From Channa striata (lineage: Eukaryota > Chordata > Actinopteri > Anabantiformes > Channidae), in NCBI GenBank assembly GCA_033026295.1, contig CM065186.1, positions 21,215,172-21,279,171 of the forward strand: 64,000 nucleotides of DNA. The letters run 5' to 3'. Under the pieces are notes generated by a model, which was not told the DNA's origin, ran no database searches, and was given only the letters and a program-made list of their open reading frames with translations. Every line of letters begins with the position of its first letter. Position 1 is the stretch's first letter. Of the stretch, positions 44,301 through 56,545 are shown piece after piece. The position numbers were made by a program, and so were the translations under genes.

Positions 44301-47300
44301 CCGCAACAAAATCTGGTTCTCACTTACATCACCACTATAATAGTATTCACAGACTGTGACATTTTTATTAAAATAAATGTAAGTCCAATTTTGATTAAAA
44401 TGAATTAAATATAGTTTTATGTAATTTGATAATGAAATTTGTGTGTACAGTATTGACGTTTCTACTGATGACAGTTGTAGCTGCCTTGATGCTGGTGATG
44501 ATATTGTTTGCACTGATAACAATGATGTTTCATATGTTTTCTCTGTCCAGATGAAGTATTCAGATGCAGACTACATTTTAATATGAGGTGTAAATGCAAT
44601 CATTCGGATATCTCTGTGGCAGCTGCTGTCCAGCCAGATGATTACATTAGTGTCATCACACTTTCCACATTAGTTCACAGATCACCATGCACACACACCA
44701 AGTTTATGCTAGCACTATGTCTGCCGCGGCCTCCCAGCTCATCCCACATCCACAGCATATTATATTTAACTATCCACATTAGGTGAATACAGCACCCATT
44801 TATTAGAACTGAGCATCGCTGACAGTTCACACTCAGTCAAAGAGGATGCATGAGTTCCCTGTTATTCTCTGGGAGTGAACACGTTTAGTGACGACCCTGG
44901 GATTTATTCATGGAGGAATAATGATAGCAGCTTAAGAAGTTAACTTCTCACTCAACAAAACAAGAGCTTTATCATTATGCACTAACACACCTGGCATTGC
45001 TAAGAAGACTGCATGACACTGACTCTAGAAATAAATTCTCCAAGTGCACAGGGAAAAAAACATGTTGAGAATTTGCATTTTATTCTTTTGCTTTACGGTA
45101 CTTTCAAATCCAGAGTGTGTTATTCAGATGAACAGTCTGCTTCACTATGGTGCCAGTAGTTTATAGTCATGGTTTTTATAATGTTTCCTGGACACTTTTT
45201 CACAAATTTCATATTTCAACTCGTCTTCTATCACGTGATTTCTTGAACAATTGCATTATATCTAAAAATCCAAACATGGGAAACTTTTCAGTCCAGATGC
45301 AAATATATATCCTTGATGTTTTGTATTTTGTTCACATCTCTTTTTATGTTGCATTAGAAGAAACACATTATTTCTAAATGCAAAACTTTGGTTCATACAT
45401 TCAGTTTTCTAATAATTTTTTAATGTTGTGACCTCACTACTTAGCGTGCCTTAAGATGAACTTCTTTTACCAAAGTATTTATTTTAGCCCCAACCTTTTT
45501 CCTTAACCTAATTTTATAGTTTAGTGCATAAGCTATAATCCAGTGATCTTTGGATTTTTCACAGCTGTAACCAAGGATTTATGTTTGTTGGAAGCCCACA
45601 TTTTGGTGTTATTTCAAATATAACACTTACCTGTTTTCATTTGTGGGGCCCTATTATACATATAAAGCATACATTCAGCCTGGACACCAAAGGAGTAGGC
45701 AAAATATTACTATTAAACACCATGGCAATGACAATATAAAAAAGAAAAACACAAGTCGTTATTTTTTGGGGATAAAATAACATTTATCTGTGCTTTAAAA
45801 TACCATTAGCAACATTAATGCACGCTGTAATTATAATCTGTGTGCAGTGATGCCAACAGTATTTAAACCTTTCTAATTCTAACTAATATTGTTTATAGTC
45901 TCGGGGGGCGTGGAGCATGTTTTCACTGCTCTTTGTACGAGAAAGTTAATCCAAAGTTGCAAAGATTTGCTTTAAGTGTCCTTGACTGTAGGACTAACCA
46001 AGGGGTGCAGACACAGTGTGCTCCGAAACATGCTGGACCTTCTGCACACCTCCAGCACTGATGAAATGCTGCTCTCTTCTCTTGCTAAATTAGAAAAACA
46101 TTCCACTGATAAGACCACAGCAATTTAGCAGGTTTAGCCGTGTCCAGACAGCACTGCAAAATGACCTGCACCCTGACATCTTGACTGTGTAGCAGTCAGG
46201 TTAGAGGTTACCTTAAATTCATGTCCATCCCTGATTGGAGCTTCCACTTAGTCTCCCACTCCAATCATCGGTCTGGACAGGAGGCACAAGCACATGTCTC
46301 ATCCCACGTCCAGTTATAACCTGAGGTGACTGGTGTGTGTGCATGCAGGAGCAGTGAGCCTGACTGCTAATATATTGAGCTAGCACCCTGAGAATATATT
46401 ACCATCTCCTCCCCTGCATTAGGCTGTGTTTTTATTACTATTCATAATTCTGGTGATATTGACACAGTGATAAGCTGAATTGAGTTTATGAGGCTTTTCC
46501 TCTGAGAGAAATACCAGCGTGCACCTCTAGTTGAGTCAGCGGAATAACATCAAAACTAATCACAATTTAACGAATCTTCGAGTCCTAAGGTCATAGAGTT
46601 GTGAATAAAGCATAGCCTGGAGCACACTTGGACAAACCCATCCTCTGCACATCCAGACCATTTCTGATGAGCTCAGAATCTCTCTGGAATTTGTTAGAAA
46701 CTGACACTGCTTGCCATAGGCTTTATTTAAATCTGAAGCTTGTTTCTTAGGTTTCCTTTTAGTAATATCCATATGTTAAAACTAGCCATTCCCCAAGATA
46801 ATTTGTTTAATTCCTGACTATAATTCAACACCACCAGGCTCAAGACAAAGGAAGCTGTGTTAAACCTGTGTCCATCTTTTGCACAGAAAGCTTCTTCTTT
46901 ATTTTAGGACTAACATTCAATACCTTATTAAAACATGCATGACATCAACTGGCAAATCTTGTTTCCACTGCAGAATTCACTCCAAAACCATTGTTGCTAT
47001 CATAATAGCATAAGTATACCGATTTGAATCAAATGCTTATCATAAAGCTGATATTTTGCAATAAAAAAGGCCTAAAAAGCTCATTAATTGCAGCCAGTTG
47101 CCATTTCTGTTTTCGTTTTTCTTTGTGCTATAAGCTATCACAAACAAATCACATTCGGGGTTTAAATACGTATTATCAACTGAACAGCAGCTTAAGCAAC
47201 TGGAGTCACTTTCAACTTTGATTAAACTGCCACCTTAAAAAAACAAACTCATGTCTGGACCACTATAATACAGGTTTCCATAAGCACCTCCATTAAATGT

Positions 47301-47317
47301 ATTTCTATTGGTAATCA
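38346..47317. other. About 9 kb without recognised gene or repeat
   Basis: This is the longest repeat-poor part of the window. The longest frame (41975-42508, plus, 177 codons) has no recognised domain, and a frame of that length is expected by chance in AT-rich DNA of this size. No splice-bounded exon or RNA gene was recognised. Distant regulatory elements cannot be excluded by eye. Confidence 0.5.
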
Positions 47318-47595
47318 TTGATCCAGTCATTATCTGTAACTGCTGAATCTGTTTATGGTTACGGGAAAGTGGAACCTATTCCAGCTGTCATAGGGTGAGA
47401 GGCAGGGTCCATCCTGAATAGGTCTCCATTATATCTTAGGGCCAACACAGAGAGACAAAGTCACTTAGCATGTAAGTCTTTGGACTGTGGGAGAATATGC
47501 AAGCTCAGCACAGAAAGGACACTCAGGGTCAAGGATTCAAACAAGCGACCTTCCAGAGCCAGCAGCACTAACCACTCCACCATCATGCTGCCTAC
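47318..47595 (-). mobile_element. SINE of GGCAGCATG type with tRNA-like head
   Basis: On the minus strand it begins GGCAGCATGATGGTGGAGTG, then GTTAGTGCTGCTGGCTCTGG, and reaches a B-box-like CGCTTGTTTGAATCC. The body holds GTCTTTGGACTGTGGGAGAA and AGGGCCAACACAGAGAGACA (plus-strand wording) and ends near TAACTGCTGAATC. It is a polymerase III-type SINE with diverged promoter boxes. Confidence 0.75.
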
Positions 47596-48760
47596 CTAAT
47601 CATTCACCGTCACCTCCACAGGAACGACTTTATATATACAAAAAACTACGGTATGCAAAAACGGCATGCTAAGGTTAGGCTACAAACAAACAAAAAGCTA
47701 AAAACAGTGACAACATAAAATGCATGCGTTGTTACCATAGTAACCACTGCTGTTTGTTTAACTACACTGAAAGCTAAGAGACTCACTCACTGACACTTAC
47801 AGGACTGGATAATAATGTTTGACCTACTGATGTAACTATGAGACTAGGAGACATGCTTACCATATAGACTTGGAGTGTGCCCATAATCTGTCGCCTGTTG
47901 TCTCTCATTGGATCAGTTTTGGTAGGTACTAACCACTGCATATCCCCAAAACCCTACAAGCCCGGATCTAACCCTTGTCATACTGTGCTTGCTCAGAGTT
48001 GCCTGTTTTTCATGTTTTCACAATACTTCCATCAGCGTTTACTTGCTGTTTGACAGGTGCCATTGTAATGACATAAATGTTCGTGTCACCTGTCAGTGGT
48101 TTTACTAGTGCTGCTGAGAGCATAAGTTATTACAGATGTAGGCACTTAAAGTGTCACCCTTGTCTTTTTGCCAAAACACGGTGTGTGGTTAGAGTATAAC
48201 ATCTGAGCATTGGACGACCGGAGGCCTGTTACTGAACTAGTGTACAAAAATAAATAACAAAGAGATCCCATGGTCAGGGTAAATGTGCAGCTGATTAATA
48301 CTGAGGGGAAATTAGGTGCCACTGAAGTTATGTCAGCTATTTTATGTACTGTATATTAATGCCAGCTGCCTGGATGATACTATACAGTAACCTTATCTAA
48401 AAGAACCAACCTGGTTTCCTACAAAATATGTTCTTAGCAACTTAATAGGTCTTGCAAGAAATATTTTTGTGTGTATCTTATTTGGATGTGTTGTATTTCT
48501 GAATTTATTTGTCAAACCAGAAAAAAACTGAATGTTAAATGAGTCAAGTAGTGAATGTGTAAAGTGCAGGACTGTTCTATAGGAGACCAGAGTTCAACTC
48601 TCTGATTAATTTACTAGCTCGTTTTGTTTTCACTTAACTAAAGTGTCGTGAGAGAGAGGCGTAGTTACTGTATGTGCCTTAGACAGAGCTAAGGGGCCAT
48701 GTAGGTCCAGCTCTGCTCCAATTCAACTGCCAGTGAAGCTAGTGTGAAATGGACTGACTT
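47596..48760. other. No recognised gene
   Basis: Unique-looking sequence only. Confidence 0.5.
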
Positions 48761-48950
48761 TGGTGCAAGAAGTAGAGCAGTTGTCCACCAGGCCCAGACT
48801 TGTTGGTTCAATCCTGGCTCCTACTGTCACATCTTGAAGTGGTCCTTGAGCAGGACACTGAACCCCAACTCAGCTGCGTGCAGTGCATGTTGGCCGGCTA
48901 CATAGCAGCTCCCCCATCAGTGTGTGATTGTGAGTGCTAATGGATGAACA
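48761..48950 (+). mobile_element. tRNA-headed SINE, plus strand, tail lost
   Basis: The head reads AGTAGAGCAGTTGTCCACCA with GTTGGTTCAATCCTGGCTCC as the B-box part. The body continues CTTGAGCAGGACACTGAACC and ACATAGCAGCTCCCCCATCA. It stops shortly before L2 copy H begins at about 48965, so the usual CATTTACC tail is absent. Confidence 0.75.
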
Positions 48951-48964
48951 AGAATTCACTTGAA

Positions 48965-49854
48965 TCCAATTCAACTTTATTTATATAGCGCCAATTTACT
49001 ACAAAGTCATCTCAAGGAACTTTATATAATAAAGACGAGACTACCAGCAGAAACCTCCAGCAGAATCAGGTTCAGGGCGGCAGCAATCTGCCTTGACCGG
49101 TTGGGGTGAGTGGAAAACATTGGGTTGGTAGGACCAGTAGCTGTGGACTGGAAGACACACAGTTCCAAAGCTGGGGACACCTGAAGACAGGGACAGAGAG
49201 AGGGAGAAGCACAACTACGGGAGAAAGAAGACACAGAGTTAATGTCATACAGTGGTGACATATAAATGTGGGCTAAGTGTCTCAGAGCATCAGGGGTTGG
49301 TCCCTCAGCAGTCTAAGCCTATAGCAGCATGACTATAACCAACTATAAGCTTTATCAAAGAGGAAGGTTTTGAGCCTAGTCTTAAAAGTAGAGAGGGTGT
49401 CTGCTTCCCGAATCTGGACTGGGAGCTGGTTCCACACGAGAGGAGCTTGATAGCTAAAGGCTCTGCCTCCCATTCTATTTTTGGAAATTCTGGGAACCAT
49501 AAGTAGGCCTGCATTTTGGGACCGAAGTGGTCTAGTAGGATGATATGGTACTAGGAGATCTTTTAGATATGATGGAGCTTGACCGTTTAGAGCTTTATAG
49601 GTAAGAAGAAGAAATTCTATTCTACATTTAATGGGAAGCCAATAGAGAGAAGCTGATGAAGGTGAAATATGATCTCTCTTACCAATCCCAGTCAGTAATC
49701 ATGGTTTACTGAGTTACTGGGGCAGTCTGATAGTAGAGAATTACACTAGTCCAATCTAGAAGTAACAAATGCATGAACCAGTTTTTCAGTATTGCTTTAA
49801 GACAGGATGCTCCTAATTTTGGCAATGTTCCGTAGATGGAAGAAGGCTGTTCTT
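48965..49854 (-). mobile_element. L2-clade LINE, copy H, with internal deletions
   Basis: The 3' end is at left (CCAATTCAACTTTATTTATA), followed by a 3' UTR shortened by deletions near 49044 and 49115. The C-terminal coding region follows: on the minus strand RISKNRMGGRAFSYQAPLLW-type wording, SRLDYCNSLL and the TTCTTCCATC block. It ends at 49854, exactly where an oppositely oriented LINE begins. Coding frames are broken throughout, and the apparent 69-residue frame at 49305-49514 is off-frame. Confidence 0.88.
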
Positions 49855-51000
49855 GACTCCTCCCTTGTGAACCCATCACTCTTTTTTCACTTCTGGCCAA
49901 GACACTGGAACTAGCAGTCTTCAATCAACTCTTAGACTTTTATTCCCAGACCAGCTATCTTAATGTCAACCAGTCTGGCTTCAAGACTAGTCATTTCACA
50001 GAAGCGGGACTTCCGATAGCCATGGAATCTCTACGGGCTGCAAAAACTCCAGATCAATGTTCTGTCTTAATTCTACTAGAAGGCTGTTTACAAAGGCTGC
50101 AGAGTAGCCTGCCTTCGGTCCTACTTTTGGGTATCCTGGTAGGGGCGTGTTTCTAACTTTCATAGACTTTACACTGGTGTGCTGCAAGGGTCAGTTCTTG
50201 GTCCTCTTATTTTTTTCCATCTATACTACGAAACTTGGCTCTATCATCCATTCACATGGCTTTTCCTATTACTGCTATGCTGACGACACATAGCTCTTCC
50301 TGTCCCTCTGAGATCTCTTCTAAAGTTCCAATTTCTCCCTGCCAGACCTCCGACACAACATCAGCATCAACATTGCATCTGCAGGGATTGTCCCCACTAA
50401 ATGAGCAATAAATCTGGGTGACCAGCTGAGCTTCAGAGAACACATCTCCTCAATCTCTAGGTCATGCAGATTTGCCCTCTACAACCTCAGAAAGATCAGA
50501 CCCTACCTCAGAATACACAATTCAACTCATTGTGCAGGCGTTGATCATATCTAGTCTTGATTATTGCAATACACTGCTGATGGGGTTACCAGTATGCACG
50601 ATCGGATGCAGTTGATCCAAAATCCAGCAGCTCGCCAAAAAGGCCTCCACACTGGCTTCCTCTGGCTAAACATATTAAGTTCAAAGCCCTGTCTCTTGCC
50701 TACATGGTGGTCAGCTCTACAGCTCCGTCTTACCTCAACTCAATCATTCAGGTCTACAATCCCTCCCGTCTGCTGCGCTCTGCCAACGTCTGGTGGTCCC
50801 AGCACCACACAGAAGATGATCCTACGATGATGGAATGAGCTGCCAAACTCTGCACACTCAGCTACCTCATTTCCAAAATTTAAAAAAACAGCTGAAAACA
50901 GAAATCTTCTGGATCTTCCTATGAACTAAAATGTAAAAAAAAAAAAAAAACCCTCCTCAAAAACTTTGCTTTGATGTTTCCTCCTTGACTTAGACCTGGG
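49855..51000 (+). pseudogene. Second L2-like LINE family, reverse transcriptase relic
   Basis: The plus strand reads, with stops between blocks, LAKTLELAVFNQLLDFYSQ, NVNQSGFKTSHFTEAGL, a decayed CYADDT, NLGDQLSFREHISSISRSC, YNLRKIRPYLRI, SRLDYCNTLLMGLPV, and a final LKKQLKTEIFWI. The order is that of L2/Maui-type reverse transcriptases, but the DNA is clearly different from copies A-I, so it is a separate and older family. A poly-A run at 50936-50952 follows the C-terminus. A matching end (AGTCGCTTTGGTTAAAGCAT) appears at 51212, after intervening repeats. Confidence 0.8.
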
Positions 51001-51111
51001 GTGTCAAACTCCAGGCCTCGAGGGCCGCAGCCCTGCTTGTTTTCTAACTATCCCTGTACAACCCTCATCTTGTAGCTTCTGATTGACTGAACGCACCTGA
51101 TCCAGGTAATC
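50995..51111. repeat. Short fish DNA repeat (GGGTGTCAAACTCCAG type)
   Basis: GGGGTGTCAAACTCCAGGCC, CTCGAGGGCCGCAGCCCTGC and GCACCTGATCCAGGTAATCA match a widespread non-coding fish repeat, probably a non-autonomous DNA transposon. The exact superfamily is uncertain. Confidence 0.5.
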
Positions 51112-51201
51112 AATTCAACTCAAGACTATACAAACATTTAAAGAAAACCCAACAAATCCCCCTTGAGCAGCAGAACAGTGGAGAGGAAAAACTCCCTTTA
51201 C
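51112..51201 (-). mobile_element. L2 3' UTR scrap, copy J
   Basis: CAAGACTATACAAACATTTA, AAGAAAACCCAACAAATCCC and GTGGAGAGGAAAAACTCCCT are the L2 3' UTR in minus orientation, without its terminal TTCAA tail. Confidence 0.85.
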
Positions 51202-51250
51202 CTCATATATAAGTCGCTTTGGTTAAAGCATCTGCCAAATGACTACATGT
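51202..51250 (+). repeat. 3' end of the second L2-like family
   Basis: ATAAGTCGCTTTGGTTAAAG and CATCTGCCAAATGACTACAT are the typical end of L2-like fish LINEs, likely the displaced end of the 49855-51000 relic. Confidence 0.6.
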
Positions 51251-52694
51251 AAAATGTTCTAAAACCATGCTTTCAATGTTCTGGTTTTAATCTATTTATT
51301 TAAAAACATCTCCCTATCCTCCTCTATTGAGCCATGACATTTAGCCTGCAAATGGATAGGGCTTGTTGGGAATAGTGTGTTGAATGCTGGCTCAAAATTA
51401 AATATTGGATAATATTGAAATGAATATTGGCTGATTTTCAAAAACTGACCATATTTATCTTAAAACAGAGTAACACAACAGTCCGCAGTTAAATCTTCAT
51501 AGCAGTGCTAAAGTAATACAGTGCTCTGTAAACGCACTTGATTGGAGTGTAGGAGATCTGTGTCAAACTCTAATGAAAATCCAGGATTAAAGGAGGAAAG
51601 GTTCCTGTGGCAAACATGTAGTGCTCAGTCTGATCTAAAACAATTTTGATCTGAAATCTCTAACACAGTTAACAGTGTGTGCTCTGGAGACGGCAGGGAG
51701 ATGTTGGTGGGAATCACATTATAGGATTTCTGCCATTCCCATTTTTCTGTGAAATGTCCAAAGCCTTATGAGTACTATGACTGTGTGTTTCTCTTTGGCC
51801 TTACTCTTCTAGGTTTGAGTTTGAAATGTTACACAGCAAAGTCAACACTGTTAAATTAACTTCGAGGGTGTTAATTTACCGTTCTCAGCTGTGTATGATC
51901 AGATCTGATGCACACACAGTGGCATCAGTATTACTCGTTTCTGGATGAAGTATGATTCTCCAGTGTCTCTGCGATGTGTTAATAGGTGTGTTACCATTTC
52001 TCTAATGAAACAGAATAAACTTTTTACTCTCTGCGTACAACCTCCCCTCATGTCACCTCTACAACGTCCCATGGTTACCCAGGGCAGGCAGGAAGTACAG
52101 ACTCTTAGACATGATAAATGATGTTGGTGCCCATATGGGTGAAGACAGACATTGTGTAAGATATAGTGGTATCAAGCTGTGAGGTTGCACATGTAAACAC
52201 CCCACACCTACCTCTCCCTTTCTAATTATGAGAGAGGCTGCAGTGTTGTTTAAGACATTACACTTCATATGACTGCTTCACAAAAGGAGGCGACTGGTTT
52301 TGAAATTTTAATGCTTTTATTGTGAAGGAGCACCATTAGTAGATAAACTCTAACAGAGACTGACAGAGCATCAATACACCGCCAAGAGGAGTGACAATTT
52401 TTACAGCACCTACAAGCTTTTTCAGTGTGTCCATAGGCCATTTGTAAGATTTCTCTGAGTCCGTGCCCTCTGAGAGGAAGCCAGCAGCCAGTCTGTAAAG
52501 TCAGAGCATCGTGTCAAGTTTTCTGTGACCAACAGATTGTTCAAATGCAGGGTGAGCCAAATCTGTTGCTTCCAAGGGAGTTGTAATCAATGCACAACAA
52601 CTTATATTTCTAACCCAGTGCTTTTCGCAGGCATGAAAACTACTACTATGAATAGAACTGAGTCTGTGAGCCAGGACAAAGATACATCTTCTGT
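51251..52694. other. No recognised gene
   Basis: Unique-looking AT-rich sequence. Confidence 0.5.
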
Positions 52695-52930
52695 GGGTGG
52701 CTGTGGCGCAGTAGGTAGCGCAGTTGTCAGCAGATCCCACAGTTGTTGGTTTGATCCCTGGTTCCTGTGGTCTAAGTCTAAGTGTCCTTGAGCAAGACAC
52801 TGAACCCCCCCTTGGTTGCTCCCAGTGAGTGTTGGCCAGCTGCATATCAGTGTATGAATATATGGGTTAATGGGTGAATAAGTGCTTTCAGTACATCATG
52901 TAGAAAAGTGCTATATACAGTAGGTGCAGG
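52695..52930 (+). mobile_element. tRNA-headed SINE, plus strand
   Basis: The head reads GGGTGGCTGTGGCGCAGTAG and GTAGCGCAGTTGTC, with TTGTTGGTTTGATCCCTGG as the B-box part. The body reads CCTTGAGCAAGACACTGAAC and CCCAGTGAGTGTTGGCCAGC, and the tail AGAAAAGTGCTATATACAGT. It is the most tRNA-like head in the window, but it is clearly a SINE because of the attached body and tail. Confidence 0.8.
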
Positions 52931-55689
52931 CAATTTCGCCTGTATATAGTAACTTGAGGAGGATGAGTAGAAATCACCTAGTGTAACTAAAAATTTCAAG
53001 GTTTATGGCAAGTCAGTTGTTAATGATCAATAATTAACAAATGTCAGGTCCTGTATAATGTAGTATTGATCAGTTTGGTGCTTTGTAGCTGTGGCATCTT
53101 TTAGATAAAAGTTTCATTAACATAATTATACCTGCACATAATTTTGATGACAAGCAGGCATGTGTGCACCTGCATAGCATGCCAAAAAAAAAAACAATTA
53201 CACGTCTATTTCAGGCTGGATGAGGCTTGTAACTATTTGATGATGTGAGACGATTTATGTGTACTTGATGTTTGCATTTTTTTTATATTAAAACGGTTTG
53301 AAATTTCCTTATGTGTAGGAGTACATATAAGGACTGTGTCTGACCGGTTGGGTGAGGTTCCATATTTTTTCACTCAAGCTCCATTTTTTTTTTTTTGCTT
53401 TCTCCACATTATTCCTGTGTCTGTAAACCCATTTTTAATAAGCCAAACACATTATCCAAACTAGATGGTTTCCAATCTTAGCGTAGAAACACATCAAAAT
53501 AAAAGTTTGTATTGTCCTTCTGAAAAAAAAGGCTTTTTTCTCTATAAAAATTTCACAAATGCCCAAACTCTGCGCAGACAAACTCAGGCCCTCAGAGTCT
53601 CAGACAGTGAAGGATTGCAGCATTAGGTGTTTTATAGTAGTGAAAGATATATTCGGTGATCTTCAGAGCTGTGTTTCTCGCATTCAGTCAAGGTTTGCCT
53701 CCAGAAAAACACATTAACAGGATTATCATAGTTACCTTGGCCAGGAGTGTATATGCAGAGTTATACCATTTCTTTTTTCTTTTTTTATCCTTTTCCTTTG
53801 GCCAGCTCCTGTTGTGTTGTTCGGTTTTTAAGTGATTTTACAGACATCAACCAGCGGGAGACTTTCGAGCAGCCCCGTCCTGCTATTTTAAATAATTTAC
53901 GTTTCTCAGCCACGTGGAAGACAGCCTGCTCTGATATTGCGTGTTAGGAAGACCATCCTTCATACACCTTCTCTGTCAAAGATAAAGCACACCCAGTGGA
54001 CCCAGTGACACTGGCATCGAATTATTAATTAACAAACACATCCTTCAGAGAAAGACATTTACTGTAAACTTAAATTGTTCAGTTAATCAAGGTGCAGTGA
54101 GTCCACATCTGAGGACGTGCAATGCATCGGGATGGATATGGGTTGTTTTGTTTGTCGTAGACCAGCTGTGATGATGATGAACATGGTCTTTCTCTAAAAT
54201 GAATGCTTGGGGTTTTTTTGCGAATGAAGCTGTATGTTTTCTTTATAAAGTGAAGGCAGTAAACAAAACAAGAGTTTTGAGGATGAAGGTAATTGTGAAA
54301 CATAACAGTAGCACATAGCTATAAAGGTATTGATTGTTGCTCATGGTGGAAGCTATGTGAACTATGAAGTCAGACCCCAGCACATTAGGCTAGCTGCTTT
54401 GTGAAATGCCTCTTACTGTTTTGAAGAGTTACAAAAATTGTTGTTGGCTGTTTGTTGCACAGCGTCACATAAATTGTAAGACAAAGGTTTAAAAGGTAGT
54501 TAAGATTATTATATGCTGCTTCCCAAGACCATGAATTGTAAAAAAAAAAACTGTGTCTTGTTTTACCCATGTCCATGTGCCTTTGCATGTAAACTGACTG
54601 CTAATGTCAAGTTGCAACAAGAACTTAATCCAAATTCAGCCTCTCTCCTTGCCATTTTGCAGAAGCACACACTTCTGCCAGATGCTACAAGCGTTTCACT
54701 ATTATTGCACAATAATATTTGCATCCTTTAGCAAAAATAAATGCTGACAGAACTGTGAAATTAACATGATTTGTTGTTAGACTTCACTGCTACTTTGAGA
54801 AAAAAATGGGCCTATGAAAAGCGATTACCATAGCACTACTGATAAAATCACGAAAACAAGCAAGGATTCCAAAGATTGCCAGTAATCACAGCGGGAGAAC
54901 AGCGCATAATGACAATTTAAATCATCGGTTGCACTCTCAGCACTTTTTACCCACACGTTGTGCCAATGATTATAAAAAACAGCATGAAATTAGCAACAGT
55001 AAACGTCTTTACATGTGTATCTCTAGGAGAATGTCTTGTCTACATGTAGTCTGTGGTCTGATTATACAGGAATTATGTGAAATGATGGTTTGAGTACAGC
55101 CCACAGTCACAGACCTCCCCCTCTTCCCATGCTGTCTAACATTATCCATCAGATCTGAAATAATTGATCTGGTAATAATTGACAGGTTTGTTTGGAGGTG
55201 ATGCTACATTCAGTTAGACCACACACAAAGCGGAGCACACGTGTGCTGCCTCTTTCTTATATTCCCATCTCTGACATCGCTAATGGAATTTGTGTTGTAT
55301 TGACAAAGCGCTTAAATGTAGCAATGCCCCTCTTACCTAATTTAAAAAAAGAAACAATTTATCTTGTAACGTGAATATAATTAAAAAGTGTTGAATGAAA
55401 GTTTTTCAGCTATGTGAGGGCTCAGAGCACTTCAAAAGGGAAATTAAAGAGGGTTTATAGTGAAAATAAACATATTTTGGGATTGATAATGTTTTTGTAG
55501 CTACATACTTCATACTTCAAAACTAAAGCATGAGTTTATTCGCTACACATTCTATCACATCTCAAATGCAGAAGCAGGTCTTTTTCCACTCTGTGTTACA
55601 GTGGATTATGGAATCCTCTAGTCTCCTTTGGAGCAGCTGGAGCTGCTCATATCTATTAAGAACTTTTGTTTTTAATATTGGCGCCTGTT
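52931..55689. other. No recognised gene
   Basis: Unique-looking AT-rich sequence with poly-T and poly-A runs (53386-53397, 54540-54550). Confidence 0.5.
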
Positions 55690-56545
55690 CCATCTCTCCA
55701 ATCCCCCTTTATATTGGTTTAAAGGGTCTGTTCTTGGTCCAGTTTTGTTTCACTGTATTTTCTTTCATCTGGGTTCGTCTAAGAAAATATCTCTTTCCAC
55801 TGCTGAGCAGATGACATTCAAACATATTTAGCTCACTATTGACCTAACAGAGTGTGTTCTGTTTGGTGATTCAGCTACTGTAACTGCCTTTGGCCAGGAT
55901 CTCGGCCTCCTGAATCCACATCTGATGATGACTATGAAACACCTAGGAGGGATGTTTGACAGTGATCTAAGATTTGATAAACAGATCAACTCCACAGGAA
56001 AGTCCAGTCTCCTGAAGGGGTTGTTAGGTAAAATCAACTCATTTCTTTCTTTTAAAGATGTTGAAAAAGTTACCCGTGGTTTTATCAGTTTCAGGCCTGT
56101 CTACTGTAATGTATTGTATTGTGGTGTTATTCAATCATCCTTCGTCTTCAGATGGTTCAAAATTCTACTGCACGTCTCTTGACAAGTACAGGAAAATTGC
56201 AGCGTATCACCCCAGTTCTGACCTGTCTTCACTCGCTTCTAGTCCACTTTTGAATTGATTGTAACTTGTTGATTTTTGTTTTTACAGCTTTAAATGGACT
56301 TGCACCTCCCTACCTCAGTGAATTACTGCAATGACAGAAAACAAACTCCCTCAGATCATCAATTTCGGTTTCTTTTAGAGATGCCAAGGGCCTAAGACAA
56401 ATACTGGGGTAATTGTGCTTTTGCTGTGTCAACCCCTAAATTGTGGAATAGTTTACCCCTGATCCTCAGTCAGCTTCAGACTTTTATTTTTATAATTCTG
56501 TTTTGTGCATGTGAAGTACTTTGGTCAACAGATTTTATTTGATTT
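55690..56545 (+). pseudogene. Third L2-like LINE relic
   Basis: Plus-strand frames give KGLFLVQFCFTVFSF, a decayed version of the GSVLGPxLF motif. They continue with KHLGGMFDSDLRFDKQINS, SFLSFKDVEKVTRGFIS, YCNVLYCGV, LNGLAPPYLSELL-like wording and TPKLWNSLPLIL, an L2/Rex-type C-terminal series. Several stops and shifts interrupt it. The sequence differs from both other L2-like families here. It ends around GAAGTACTTTGGTCAACAGA. Confidence 0.75.

Noticed and set aside
52700..52765. Functional tRNA gene
   Set aside because: The promoter boxes are tRNA-like, but the cloverleaf is not intact and a SINE body and tail follow.
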